This document shows positions 1-7,406 of a DNA stretch of 34,395 nucleotides, piece after piece. Made by a program: the position numbers and the translations under genes. Below the pieces are notes generated by a model. That model was not told the origin of the DNA and did not search any database. It saw nothing but the letters and a program-made list of their open reading frames with translations. Numbering within the stretch: position 1 is the first letter of the stretch; every line of letters starts with the position of its first letter. This stretch comes from an uncultured Alphaproteobacteria bacterium (GTDB taxonomy: Bacteria; Pseudomonadota; Alphaproteobacteria; Micropepsales; Micropepsaceae), in assembly GCA_902825865.1 (NCBI GenBank), contig CADECX010000036.1:1-34395 (forward strand). The letters run 5' to 3'.

Positions 1-482
1 GCGCGGGCCGTTGCTGGGGGGTGGAGGATTTCTTCCGCAAGGTGCCCGGGGTGAGCGATGCCGTCTCCGGCTATGCCGGGGGCACCACCGACAACCCCAC
101 CTACCGCGAGGTCTGCGATAGCGACACCTATCATGCCGAGGTGGTCGAGGTGACCTTCGACCCGGCCAAGGTCCCCTACCGGACCCTGGTCGAGCTGTTC
201 TTCCGCATGCACAACCCCACCCAGAAGAACCGCCAGGGGCCGGACTTCGGCACCCAGTACCGTTCGGTGATCTTCACCCATGGGCCGGAACAGGCCCGCA
301 TCGCCGCCGAGGAAAAGGCCAAGGTGGACGCCTCGGGCAAGTGGAAGCAGCCGGTGGTGACCCAGATCGAGCCCGCCCCTACCTTCTGGCGGGCCGAGGA
401 AAGCCATCAGCGCTATTTCGAAAAGCATGGCGGGTCATGCCATGTGAGCTATGCGGAATTGCAGGCAGAGGACGCTCGATAA
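1..482 (+). CDS. msrA: Peptide methionine sulfoxide reductase MsrA, 5' end missing
   Basis: MsrA reduces methionine-S-sulfoxide in proteins using an active-site cysteine and thioredoxin. The reading frame is open from base 3, so the gene starts outside the window; the GTG at 21 is an internal Val codon. Visible family blocks are VEDFF, SGYAGG, NPTYREVC, YHAEVVEVTFDP, FFRMHNPT, GTQYRSVIF and HQRYFEKH, and a C-terminal Cys in GGSCHVSY could serve as a resolving residue. The family active site is GCFWG, but codons 6-20 here read GRCWG, so Cys sits one position late with Arg in its place. This may be real or an error near the end of the assembled sequence. Family assignment is secure; activity is uncertain because of this motif. 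Confidence 0.93.
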   Translation, partial: AGRCWGVEDFFRKVPGVSDAVSGYAGGTTDNPTYREVCDSDTYHAEVVEVTFDPAKVPYRTLVELFFRMHNPTQKNRQGPDFGTQYRSVIFTHGPEQARIAAEEKAKVDASGKWKQPVVTQIEPAPTFWRAEESHQRYFEKHGGSCHVSYAELQAEDAR

Positions 483-489
483 CTCCCAG

Positions 490-534
490 TGTCATCCCCG
501 GCCGAGCGCCGCAAAGCGGCGCGAGGGGATGACA
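490..534. repeat. REP-like palindrome after msrA
   Basis: Perfect 10-nt outer arms, TGTCATCCCC (490-499) and GGGGATGACA (525-534), enclose a second perfect stem, GCGCCGC (506-512) and GCGGCGC (516-522), with an AAA loop. The structure starts 8 bases after the msrA stop. It resembles dispersed intergenic palindromes common in alphaproteobacterial genomes and could stabilise or end the msrA transcript, but no T-run follows it. Confidence 0.75.
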
Positions 535-584
535 GGTGGGGCTTGTGGTATCGTGAAGCTGATCGAGGGACGGCGTACGTCACA

Positions 585-878
585 ATGACACCATTGATTG
601 CCCTGGGTATCTGTGCAATCGCGGCGATCATTCCTGCTTATTTTGTCGGGCGGAAAATTCGTGGGATCAAGCGCATTATTTTGGCATGGCTTGCGGGTTT
701 TGCATGTGAGTTCGTAGCAACGCAGGGAGTTTTTTTCTTTGCTGTATCAACAAATCCTGAAGCTTCACCTCTGGCTATAGCCACGTCGCTTCTGCCTCCA
801 CTTTTGATATTGGCTGTCCTTCCTGCTTTAGGGCTCGGCGCTGCCATCTTGACTGACCACCTATGTTCGCAAGCTTAA
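585..878 (+). CDS. Small hypothetical membrane protein, about 97 aa
   Basis: Not recognised. The ATG at 585 is preferred over an in-frame upstream start at 489, because the latter would translate the REP-like palindrome. From 585 the protein has three hydrophobic stretches: roughly residues 4-21 (LIALGICAIAAIIPAYFV), 28-51 and 68-90. A short basic segment, GRKIRGIKR, follows the first helix and suggests a cytoplasmic loop. The ribosome-binding site is weak (GAGGGA about 14 bases upstream). The DNA is visibly more AT-rich than its neighbours, with T-runs near 731-738, which could mean transfer or relaxed selection. It could be a real small membrane protein or a decaying fragment. Confidence 0.45.
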   Translation: MTPLIALGICAIAAIIPAYFVGRKIRGIKRIILAWLAGFACEFVATQGVFFFAVSTNPEASPLAIATSLLPPLLILAVLPALGLGAAILTDHLCSQA

Positions 879-899
879 CTCAACCTGATCCAGTGCCTC

Positions 900-1328
900 T
901 TACTTCCCCGCCGCGCCCCGCACCTCAAACGCCACCGTCGCCGAATTGCCGCCCGCCAGATGCAGGGTCACCGGCACCTTGCCGCCGATCTTCATCTTGG
1001 GCCGCTCGCACATCAGGTGATAACCGCCGGGGGCAAAGGCGATCTTGCCGCCCGCGGGCACCTTCACCTCTTCCATCATCATCATGCTGGTCATGCCGCC
1101 CTTGTTGGAGGACTGATGGATCATCAGCATGCCGCAGGCATCCGACGAAGCGCCGGTGATGGTGACGTCGCGCCCGGTATTGTTCTGAACGGTGAAATAG
1201 CCGCCCGCCGGCAGCTTGCCCGGCAGGGACCGGAACCAGGCGCCGCTGATGTCGAAGGGCGCCGCCTGCGCCGTTACCGAACTCGCCAGCAGGATCGCAA
1301 CACTGAAAGCTTTACTGGGCCTTCTCAC
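900..1328 (-). CDS. PCu(A)C-type periplasmic copper chaperone
   Basis: Periplasmic copper chaperone of the PCu(A)C (DUF461) family, which delivers Cu(I) to the CuA or CuB centre of haem-copper oxidases, often together with SCO proteins. A signal peptide covers about residues 1-23 and ends near AQAAP. The family copper-site spacing H-x10-M-x21-H-x-M is met exactly by H71, M82, H104 and M106, within an unusually Met-rich stretch (MMMMEE, residues 82-87). Length (142 aa) is typical. The start codon overlaps the last 17 bases of the upstream ctaG-like gene, implying translational coupling. With CtaG and the divergent SCO1 it forms a cytochrome oxidase copper-assembly locus. Confidence 0.9.
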   Translation of the reverse strand: MRRPSKAFSVAILLASSVTAQAAPFDISGAWFRSLPGKLPAGGYFTVQNNTGRDVTITGASSDACGMLMIHQSSNKGGMTSMMMMEEVKVPAGGKIAFAPGGYHLMCERPKMKIGGKVPVTLHLAGGNSATVAFEVRGAAGK

Positions 1329-2214
1329 GTTCTTCTCTCTCTTCGTTCAAGCGCATGGTCACCAATACCACGATCATGGCGGCAAAGCTGGTCAGGGTTC
1401 CCGGCAGCCAGATGATCAGCCCGCCATAATGCTGGTCGTTCAGGGCGGTCATGTCCATAACCCGTCCGCAGATGGTGTAAACCGGATAAATGTCGCGCTC
1501 GGTCAGGGACAGGATGGCGCCCAGCACCATTTGCGGCAATTCGATCACCAAAATCAGGGCGGCGCGCATCAGATGCGACAATCGGGCCGGCGGCTTGGCT
1601 CTGGAGTCCAGGATCAGGGACCAGAACATCACGCCATTGACCGCCATGGTCCAGTTCATGAACTCGTACAGCTTGGCGTCCAGCATCACCCGGGTGTGAA
1701 GCTCCGGGATCAGCCAGAGATAGAGCAGCCCGACGAACAGGAACGGCGCCATCACCGGATGCTGCAGAAAGGAAATGGTACCCTTCACCGGCCGCGATGC
1801 GAACACAGGCTTGAGGAAATCCGGCAGCCCCGCCCACAGTAGCGGCCCGCTCATGCCCAGGGCGATGAAAAAAGCCCCGAAGTGATGCAGCACAAAATGC
1901 GCCCAGCGGTGCACGAAGAACATGTGCTGGGCGTAATAGTCGATGCGGGTTTCCAGCACGATCCAGAAGCTGGCCACGCCAAGCACAAAACAGGTCGAGC
2001 GCCACAGCGGCGGATGTTGCGCCTTGGGCAGAATTTTCAGGCCGCAGAAAAACCACCAGAAGGTCAGCGCCGTGGCGAGATAAATCGGCCAGGAAAATTC
2101 CCAAGGCAGCCAGAACGGCAGATAGGCGGGATAAAGGGCGCAGACCAGATACAGCACGGCGCCAAGCGCCAATATCGCGCCATACCACAACCAGTCTTTG
2201 CGGGGTTGCGGCAT
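1312..2214 (-). CDS. ctaG: caa3-type cytochrome c oxidase assembly factor CtaG
   Basis: Polytopic membrane protein of the caa3_CtaG family (the Bacillus CtaG type, unrelated to Cox11), which takes part in copper loading and assembly of haem-copper oxidases. It has about seven or eight hydrophobic segments over 300 aa. The conserved histidine-rich region YYAQHMFFVHRWAHFVLHH lies in the first half, and LQHPVMAPFLF and ALNDQHYGGLIIW are family-like blocks further on. Its ATG overlaps the stop of the PaiB-like gene by one base (TGATG), and its own end overlaps the PCu(A)C start. All three genes are probably one transcript. Confidence 0.88.
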   Translation of the reverse strand: MPQPRKDWLWYGAILALGAVLYLVCALYPAYLPFWLPWEFSWPIYLATALTFWWFFCGLKILPKAQHPPLWRSTCFVLGVASFWIVLETRIDYYAQHMFFVHRWAHFVLHHFGAFFIALGMSGPLLWAGLPDFLKPVFASRPVKGTISFLQHPVMAPFLFVGLLYLWLIPELHTRVMLDAKLYEFMNWTMAVNGVMFWSLILDSRAKPPARLSHLMRAALILVIELPQMVLGAILSLTERDIYPVYTICGRVMDMTALNDQHYGGLIIWLPGTLTSFAAMIVVLVTMRLNEEREEREKAQ

Positions 2215-2801
2215 CAGCTTTTCATCAACCGCGCGACATCGCCGCGTCCGTCGCGGATCAGACCTTCGCGCGCGCCGTCATGATCGGCCGCCTCGCGGTT
2301 CTGGCTGAGCTTGTACTTGCCTTCCAGTTTGGCAATGCTCAGCTCGAAACCGACAATGGCGCGCACCATGCTGTCAATGTAACTGGCGGGCGCATCGTTG
2401 ATCGACCAGGGCTGCTCCCTGCCAGCTTCATGCGCCGCGCTCAACGCCCCGACATGGGCGCGCAGCCATTCGGCATCTTGAATCCAGTTGATCGCGCCCT
2501 TGGCATGCACGGTGATGTAGTTCCAGGTCGGCACCACCTTGCCGGCCTCGGCCTTGGACGGATACCAGCTGGGCGAGACATAGGCGTGCGGCCCCAGGAA
2601 GATCGCCAGCGCTTCGCCCGTACCCGCCTTCCATACTGGATTGGCGCGGGAGACATGGCCGCGCAACATTCCGTCTTGCAGCAGCATGGGCAGATGGTTC
2701 GCCTCCAAACCCTGGGTTATCAGAGTGGCAAAACCGATCCGCCGCACGGCATCGTGCAGCACCTCGGGCCGGTCTTCTCGGAAAGGATCGGGCACATACA
2801 T
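2214..2801 (-). CDS. PaiB-family FMN-binding protein
   Basis: Member of the PaiB family (FMN-binding split-barrel fold; named for Bacillus subtilis PaiB, once called a transcriptional regulator). Recognisable blocks are MYVPDPFRED at the N-terminus, HLPML, GHVSRANP, ALAIFLGPHAYVSPSWYPSK, VPTWNYITVHAKG and GFELSIAKLEGKYKLSQNR near the C-terminus. Length is 195 aa, close to the usual 200-210. It is the first gene of the minus-strand unit with ctaG and the PCu(A)C gene, sharing a base with the ctaG start. Its role beside copper-assembly genes is unknown; a flavin-linked redox role is only an inference. Its start faces the SCO1 gene across a 59-bp divergent promoter region. Confidence 0.88.
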   Translation of the reverse strand: MYVPDPFREDRPEVLHDAVRRIGFATLITQGLEANHLPMLLQDGMLRGHVSRANPVWKAGTGEALAIFLGPHAYVSPSWYPSKAEAGKVVPTWNYITVHAKGAINWIQDAEWLRAHVGALSAAHEAGREQPWSINDAPASYIDSMVRAIVGFELSIAKLEGKYKLSQNREAADHDGAREGLIRDGRGDVARLMKS

Positions 2802-2860
2802 GACCCGCGATAATATGCACCTCGTGCCCCCTCGCCCAGCGTGATAAAGACGCGGGCGCC

Positions 2861-3409
2861 ATGCGTATTTTCGCCCTTATTCTCGCCCTATTGCTGACCG
2901 GTTGCTCCAAGCCTGCCAATTGGCATATGACCGATATTTCCGGCGCCATGCCCAAGCTCTCCTTCCACATGTCGTCGGAAGGCAGGATGGTCCGCGCCGA
3001 GGATTTTCGCGGCAAGGTCGTGGCGCTGTTCCTGGGCTTTACCCACTGCCCCGATGTCTGCCCGGCGACCTTGGCCAATCTCACGGACATGGCGGCCAGG
3101 GTGAACAATCCCGATCTGCGCATTCTGTTCGTGACGGTGGATCCGGACCGCGACAGCGATGAGACAATCGCCCAATACGCCAAGGCCTTTTCACCCCAGG
3201 TGGTGGGCTTGCGTGGCGGGCGCAATGAGCTGGCCCAGCTGGCGCGCACCTATCGCATCGCCTATGGGGTGGACAAAGGCCCGCCTTATGAAGTGACGCA
3301 TTCCGGCGCGGTCTATTTCTTCGATCGCGAGGGCAAGACCCGCCTGGTCACCACCGACACATCAAATGCGGCGGCTATGGCGGAGGATGTGAAGCGTCTT
3401 CTTAATTGA
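2861..3409 (+). CDS. SCO1/SenC/PrrC-family copper lipoprotein
   Basis: Thioredoxin-fold protein that binds copper and helps mature the CuA site of cytochrome c oxidase. Residues 1-14 form a lipoprotein signal with lipobox LTGC, so Cys15 should be lipidated and the protein anchored in a membrane. The copper motif is CPDVC (C63 and C67 within GFTHCPDVCPAT), and the third ligand is H147 in EVTHSGAVYFFD. The VTVDPDRD block is also conserved. Length (182 aa) is normal. It is divergent from the paiB-ctaG-PCu(A)C unit, giving one compact copper-delivery locus. Its last 8 bases overlap the convergent small ORF downstream. Confidence 0.93.
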   Translation: MRIFALILALLLTGCSKPANWHMTDISGAMPKLSFHMSSEGRMVRAEDFRGKVVALFLGFTHCPDVCPATLANLTDMAARVNNPDLRILFVTVDPDRDSDETIAQYAKAFSPQVVGLRGGRNELAQLARTYRIAYGVDKGPPYEVTHSGAVYFFDREGKTRLVTTDTSNAAAMAEDVKRLLN

Positions 3410-3656
3410 AAAGGCCTGCGGCTAATCCGCTTCGCCAAACCAGCACCAACCCGCCGACAACTGTTATCCACGCAGCGAAAAGTCGAATTCGCAGTATCGA
3501 GGTGTTCGGATCGAGTATTCTGATCGCGATCAGGCGTGATCTCACAATACTTGGGAATAGCAACGCGAAAGGTCCCATGAAACTCATCATGGAAAAACCA
3601 AATCCCAACCCCAGAAAATTCCACCAGCGTTCGGGCAGTAAAAAAGCCAGTACCAA
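3402..3656 (-). CDS. Small hypothetical membrane protein downstream of lpdA
   Basis: Not recognised. The frame encodes two clear hydrophobic segments (around LGFGFSMMSFMGPFALLF and IRLFAAWITVVGGLVLVW) joined by a basic loop. The start is uncertain: TTG at 3656 gives 84 aa, but the frame stays open upstream and continues the hydrophobic sequence (WLTEGAIVLAGLVLAFLLP), so a rare start nearer lpdA would give a complete first helix. It lies about 60 bases after lpdA on the same strand and overlaps the convergent SCO1 end by 8 bases. Base composition is more AT-rich than the flanking genes. It could be an operon tail gene or a degenerate remnant. Confidence 0.45.
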   Translation of the reverse strand: MVLAFLLPERWWNFLGLGFGFSMMSFMGPFALLFPSIVRSRLIAIRILDPNTSILRIRLFAAWITVVGGLVLVWRSGLAAGLFN

Positions 3657-3718
3657 GCCCGCAAGGACAATCGCGCCTTCGGTCAGCCATTTCTTGTTTA
3701 TGTAGATTATCGCATACC

Positions 3719-5122
3719 TCAGATATGCAGCGCCGCGCCATCCGCCGCCAGCACCGCTTCATGCATCATCTCCGACAGCGTCGGATGCGGGAAGATGGTG
3801 TGCGCCAGTTCCTGGTCGGTCAGCTCGCCGGTCTTGGCGATGACATAGCCCTGAATCAGTTCGGTGACTTCGGCGCCGATCATATGCGCGCCCAGAAGCT
3901 CACCGGTGGCGGCGTCGAATACCGTCTTGATCAGACCATCCGCCTCGCCCAACGCAATCGCCTTGCCGTTGCCGATGAAGGGGAATTTGCCGACCTTGAT
4001 CTTGCGTCCCGTTTCCTTGGCCTTGGCTTCGGTCAACCCGACAGAGGCGACCTGCGGCCAGCAATAGGTGCAGCCCGCCACATTCGAGGTGTTGAGCGGA
4101 TGCACGCCCTTCACGCCGGCGATTTTCTCGGCGACGATGACCCCTTCATGCATCGCCTTGTGCGCCAGCCAGGGCCCACCGACCAGATCGCCGATCGCCC
4201 AGACGCCATCCACGCCGGTCTCGCCATATTTTCCGGCGACAATATGGGTCTTCTCGACCTTGATGCCCGCCGCTTCCAGCCCGATGTTTTCGACATTGCC
4301 GACAATGCCCATGGCCAGGATCACCCGCTCCACCGTGACTTGTTCGGTCTTGCCGTCCTTGGCCTTGAGGGTACAGGTGACATTGTTGTCGCCGCGCTTC
4401 AGGTCTGTCACCGTGGTGCCCAGCTTCAGCTTCATGCCCTGCTTGGTGAAGGCTTTGGCGGCCATCGTCGAAATTTCCTCATCCTCGACCGGCATGACGC
4501 GGTCCAGCACTTCGACCACGGTCACCTCCGCGCCCAGGGTCTTGTAGAAGCTGGCAAACTCGATGCCGATGGCGCCCGAACCGACAACCAACAGAGACTT
4601 GGGGAATTCGGTCGGCACCATCGCCTCGCGATAGGTCCAGACCAGCTTGCCGTCGGGCTCCAAACCGGGGAGCGTGCGCGCCCGCGCGCCGGTGGCCAGC
4701 ACGATGTTCTTGGCCGTGTAATCTGCGGTCTTGCCGTCTTTCGTAACCGACAGCTTGCCCTTGCCCGCGAGTTTTGCCTCGCCCGGAATGACGGTGACCT
4801 TGTGCTTCTTCATCAGGAAGCTGACGCCGTCGGACAATTGCTTGGACACGGCGCGGCTGCGGGCCACGATCTTGGTGACGTCGAACTTGAAATTGTCCGC
4901 CGAGAAGCCGAACTCGTTCAGCCGGTGCATCAAATGCCAGATCTCGGACGAGCGCAGCAGCGCCTTGGTCGGGATGCAGCCCCAGTTCAGGCAGATGCCG
5001 CCCATGCGGTCACGCTCGACCACTGCGGTCTTGAGGCCCAATTGGGCGCAGCGTATGGCGCAGACATAGCCGCCCGGCCCGCCGCCCACCACGATCACGT
5101 CAAAGGAATTTACATCAGCCAT
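3719..5122 (-). CDS. lpdA: Dihydrolipoyl dehydrogenase (E3)
   Basis: Flavoprotein that reoxidises dihydrolipoyl groups with NAD+, serving as E3 of the pyruvate dehydrogenase complex. The N-terminal FAD-binding GGGPGG is at residues 13-18. The redox disulfide is C44/C49 in GGICLNWGCIPTKALL. A second GSGAIGIEF block marks the NAD-binding domain. The C-terminal interface contains the catalytic His-Glu pair H446/E451 in HTIFPHPTLSE. Length (467 aa) is standard. The start overlaps the end of the DUF3667 gene by 8 bases, so the two are translated together within the pdh operon. Its place after pdhABC argues for a PDH-dedicated E3. Confidence 0.97.
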   Translation of the reverse strand: MADVNSFDVIVVGGGPGGYVCAIRCAQLGLKTAVVERDRMGGICLNWGCIPTKALLRSSEIWHLMHRLNEFGFSADNFKFDVTKIVARSRAVSKQLSDGVSFLMKKHKVTVIPGEAKLAGKGKLSVTKDGKTADYTAKNIVLATGARARTLPGLEPDGKLVWTYREAMVPTEFPKSLLVVGSGAIGIEFASFYKTLGAEVTVVEVLDRVMPVEDEEISTMAAKAFTKQGMKLKLGTTVTDLKRGDNNVTCTLKAKDGKTEQVTVERVILAMGIVGNVENIGLEAAGIKVEKTHIVAGKYGETGVDGVWAIGDLVGGPWLAHKAMHEGVIVAEKIAGVKGVHPLNTSNVAGCTYCWPQVASVGLTEAKAKETGRKIKVGKFPFIGNGKAIALGEADGLIKTVFDAATGELLGAHMIGAEVTELIQGYVIAKTGELTDQELAHTIFPHPTLSEMMHEAVLAADGAALHI

Positions 5123-6059
5123 AGATCACACTCGCAGCGAGTAAGCCGCCGAACGCCGGCAGCAGGACAAAAACCGAATAGACAAAACCGACACCGGCGA
5201 ATTTCAGCCCGGTCCGGACCCAGTTCTGGGCATAGAAACGCTTCATCGCCAGCAACAGATAGGTGCAAACCACGGCAAAGAACAGCCAGGCCACCGCCGC
5301 GCCGGACACCATCTGCGCCAACACCCCGGCCAGCAGGAAGACGGCAAAGCCAAGACTGTGGAGATTCAGCGAAAATACCAGATGGTCGACAAACAGAAAT
5401 TCCCGCCTGCCCCAGTAGAACAGCGCCAGCACAATGGCGAACAGCGGCAGCAGCAGGAACAGGATGCGCGGCAGCCATTCGGTCAAAGGGCCGTTCAGGG
5501 CGGCGGGATCGGCCTGGAGCCGGTACAGCGTCTCGAAGAAGGTGCGCTGGAAGGTGTTTTCCTGCGAGCCGGGAACGGCCTGGCTGCGGACTTTGTCGAG
5601 CGCGTCCTTGGGTGCCGAGGCCGCGTTCTGCACACTGCCGATGGGCTGGAAGAATACCATGTCGGTGGTGACCGCATTGCGCGGCGGCCCTCCTTCGACA
5701 TTGCCGGGAAGAGTCCGGGAGGTCAGGCTGATTTGCACAAGCGTCAGTTGGGTGAAGGACAGAACCACGAAGAACAGCACCGATACAAACAGGTACAGCC
5801 GCACCGGCGGCACATAGCGCTGGATGCGGCCCTCATGGAAAGCCAGCGACAATTCTCCGGGCCGGAACAGCAGCGCCAAGGTGGTGCGCGCGGTCCGGCT
5901 TTCCAGGCTGAGCATGTCGGCGATAAAGCCGCGTATCAGGCGATAGAGCGAGCGGCGATGGGTGTCGATTTCCTGGCCGCACGCCGAACAGAAAGGCCCG
6001 GTCAGCGTCGCGTGACAATTGGCGCAACTAGCCGAAACTGCTTCCGGGGCCCCCGCCAT
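5115..6059 (-). CDS. DUF3667-like zinc-ribbon membrane protein inside the pdh operon
   Basis: A 314-aa protein with an N-terminal treble-clef or zinc-ribbon motif: C12, C15, C24 and C27 in CANCHATLTGPFCSACGQ. A conserved-looking segment follows (RRSLYRLIRGFIADMLSLES, LLFRPGELSLAFHEGRIQRYVPPVRLYLFVS), then about four or five membrane helices. The C-N-C...F-C-x-x-C-G-Q start followed by RPGE and YVPPVRLY matches the DUF3667 family, whose function I do not know. It begins 7 bases after the pdhC stop and its end overlaps the lpdA start by 8 bases, so it is embedded between the E2 and E3 genes. This suggests co-expression with PDH, but a direct role is only inference. Confidence 0.82.
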   Translation of the reverse strand: MAGAPEAVSASCANCHATLTGPFCSACGQEIDTHRRSLYRLIRGFIADMLSLESRTARTTLALLFRPGELSLAFHEGRIQRYVPPVRLYLFVSVLFFVVLSFTQLTLVQISLTSRTLPGNVEGGPPRNAVTTDMVFFQPIGSVQNAASAPKDALDKVRSQAVPGSQENTFQRTFFETLYRLQADPAALNGPLTEWLPRILFLLLPLFAIVLALFYWGRREFLFVDHLVFSLNLHSLGFAVFLLAGVLAQMVSGAAVAWLFFAVVCTYLLLAMKRFYAQNWVRTGLKFAGVGFVYSVFVLLPAFGGLLAASVIYG

Positions 6060-6066
6060 CTCCGGG

Positions 6067-7401
6067 CTAGAGCAGCATCGAGGCCGGTTCCTCGATGAAC
6101 TGCTTCAAGGTGCTGAGGAACTTGGCGCCGGTGCCGCCATCCACCACCCGGTGATCGGCCGACATGGTGACGGTCATCACCGTGGCGACTTCGATCTTGC
6201 CGTTCACCACAATGGCGCGCTCCTCGCCCGCGCCCACAGCGATGATGCAGCTTTGCGGCGGGTTGATGATGGAGGTGAAATTCTTGATGCCGTACATGCC
6301 CAGATTGGAGACCGAGAAGCCGCCGCCCTCATACTGATTGGGCTTGAGCTTCTTTTCCTTGGCGAGACCGGCCAGGGTCTTGACCTCGTTGCTGATCTCC
6401 ACCAGCCCCTTGGTCTGGGCCTTGAATATGATCGGGGTGATCAGGCCGAAATCCAGCGCCACGGCGACGCCGACATCGGCATCCTTGTGCTTGAGGATGG
6501 CGGTATCGGTCCAGGAGGCGTTGACGTCCGGATGCTTCATCAGCGCCATCGCGGACGCCTTCATGATGAAGTCGTTGACCGACAGCTTGTAGGCCGGGAC
6601 CTTGTCTTTGCCCTTTGGCGCGGCGGCGTTCATCTTCTCGCGCACCGCCATCAAGGCATTCAGGTTGCAATCGACGGTGAGGTAGTAATGCGGGATCAGC
6701 GTCTTGGCGCTGGTCAGGCGCTTGGCGATCGCTTTGCGCATATTGTCGTGCGGAATTTCCTCGTAGGAACCCGCCGGATAGAGCAGACGTGCATCCGGCA
6801 GCGGCGCCACGCCGGGGATGCCCGCGCCGGCGGCGGCAGGCGCACCCGCGGCGGCAGGCTTGGCCGCACCCGGTTTCGCATTTTCTACGTCTGATTTCAC
6901 AATGCGTCCGCGCGGGCCGGTGCCGGAAAGGCCCGACAGGTCGACGCCCTTGCCGGCGGCAATGCGCCTGGCCAGAGGCGAGGCGAAAATGCGCGCGGAA
7001 TTTGTTTGTTGGGCGCCTCCGGCGCCGGGGGCTTTGGCAGCAGGAGCAGCAGCAGGCGCGCTTTCGGCTTTCACCGCCGCGCCGATGTCTTTCATGGCGC
7101 CGGCGATATCGGTGGCCGGCGCTTTCGCACCGCCCGACGGCACCGCATCGGCGCTTTCACCCTCTTCCAGCAGCACAGCGATGGGCGCATTGACCTTCAC
7201 GCCCTCGCTGCCTTCGGGCACCAGGATCTTGCCGATCTTGCCCTCGTCCACCGCTTCGAATTCCATGGTGGCCTTGTCGGTCTCGATTTCGGCCAGGATG
7301 GTGCCGGACTTGACGGTGTCACCTTCCTTGACCAGCCACTTGGCGAGCTTGCCCTCTTCCATGGTGGGCGACAAAGCGGGCATCAGAATATTGGTGGCCA
7401 T
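6067..7401 (-). CDS. pdhC: Pyruvate dehydrogenase E2, dihydrolipoamide acetyltransferase
   Basis: Core acetyltransferase of the PDH complex, moving acetyl groups from lipoamide to CoA. Domains in order: lipoyl domain (about residues 1-80; lipoylated K43 in [11 protein letters not shown]), Ala/Pro-rich linker, E3/E1-binding domain (about 137-172, [11 protein letters not shown] to [12 protein letters not shown]), second Ala/Pro linker, and catalytic domain from about 213. The catalytic motif is H417-RVV-D421-G, followed by a C-terminal SMLL. Length (444 aa) is typical for alphaproteobacteria. It lies 5 bases downstream of pdhB in the pdhABC order and is followed after 7 bases by the DUF3667 gene. 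Confidence 0.97.
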   Translation of the reverse strand: MATNILMPALSPTMEEGKLAKWLVKEGDTVKSGTILAEIETDKATMEFEAVDEGKIGKILVPEGSEGVKVNAPIAVLLEEGESADAVPSGGAKAPATDIAGAMKDIGAAVKAESAPAAAPAAKAPGAGGAQQTNSARIFASPLARRIAAGKGVDLSGLSGTGPRGRIVKSDVENAKPGAAKPAAAGAPAAAGAGIPGVAPLPDARLLYPAGSYEEIPHDNMRKAIAKRLTSAKTLIPHYYLTVDCNLNALMAVREKMNAAAPKGKDKVPAYKLSVNDFIMKASAMALMKHPDVNASWTDTAILKHKDADVGVAVALDFGLITPIIFKAQTKGLVEISNEVKTLAGLAKEKKLKPNQYEGGGFSVSNLGMYGIKNFTSIINPPQSCIIAVGAGEERAIVVNGKIEVATVMTVTMSADHRVVDGGTGAKFLSTLKQFIEEPASMLL

Positions 7402-7406
7402 GGTGC

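Noticed and set aside
3725..5671. A 648-codon plus-strand open frame opposite lpdA and the DUF3667 gene.
   Set aside because: It is antisense to clear conserved genes, and its composition (rich in Gly, Arg, His, Asp) is typical of a shadow frame.
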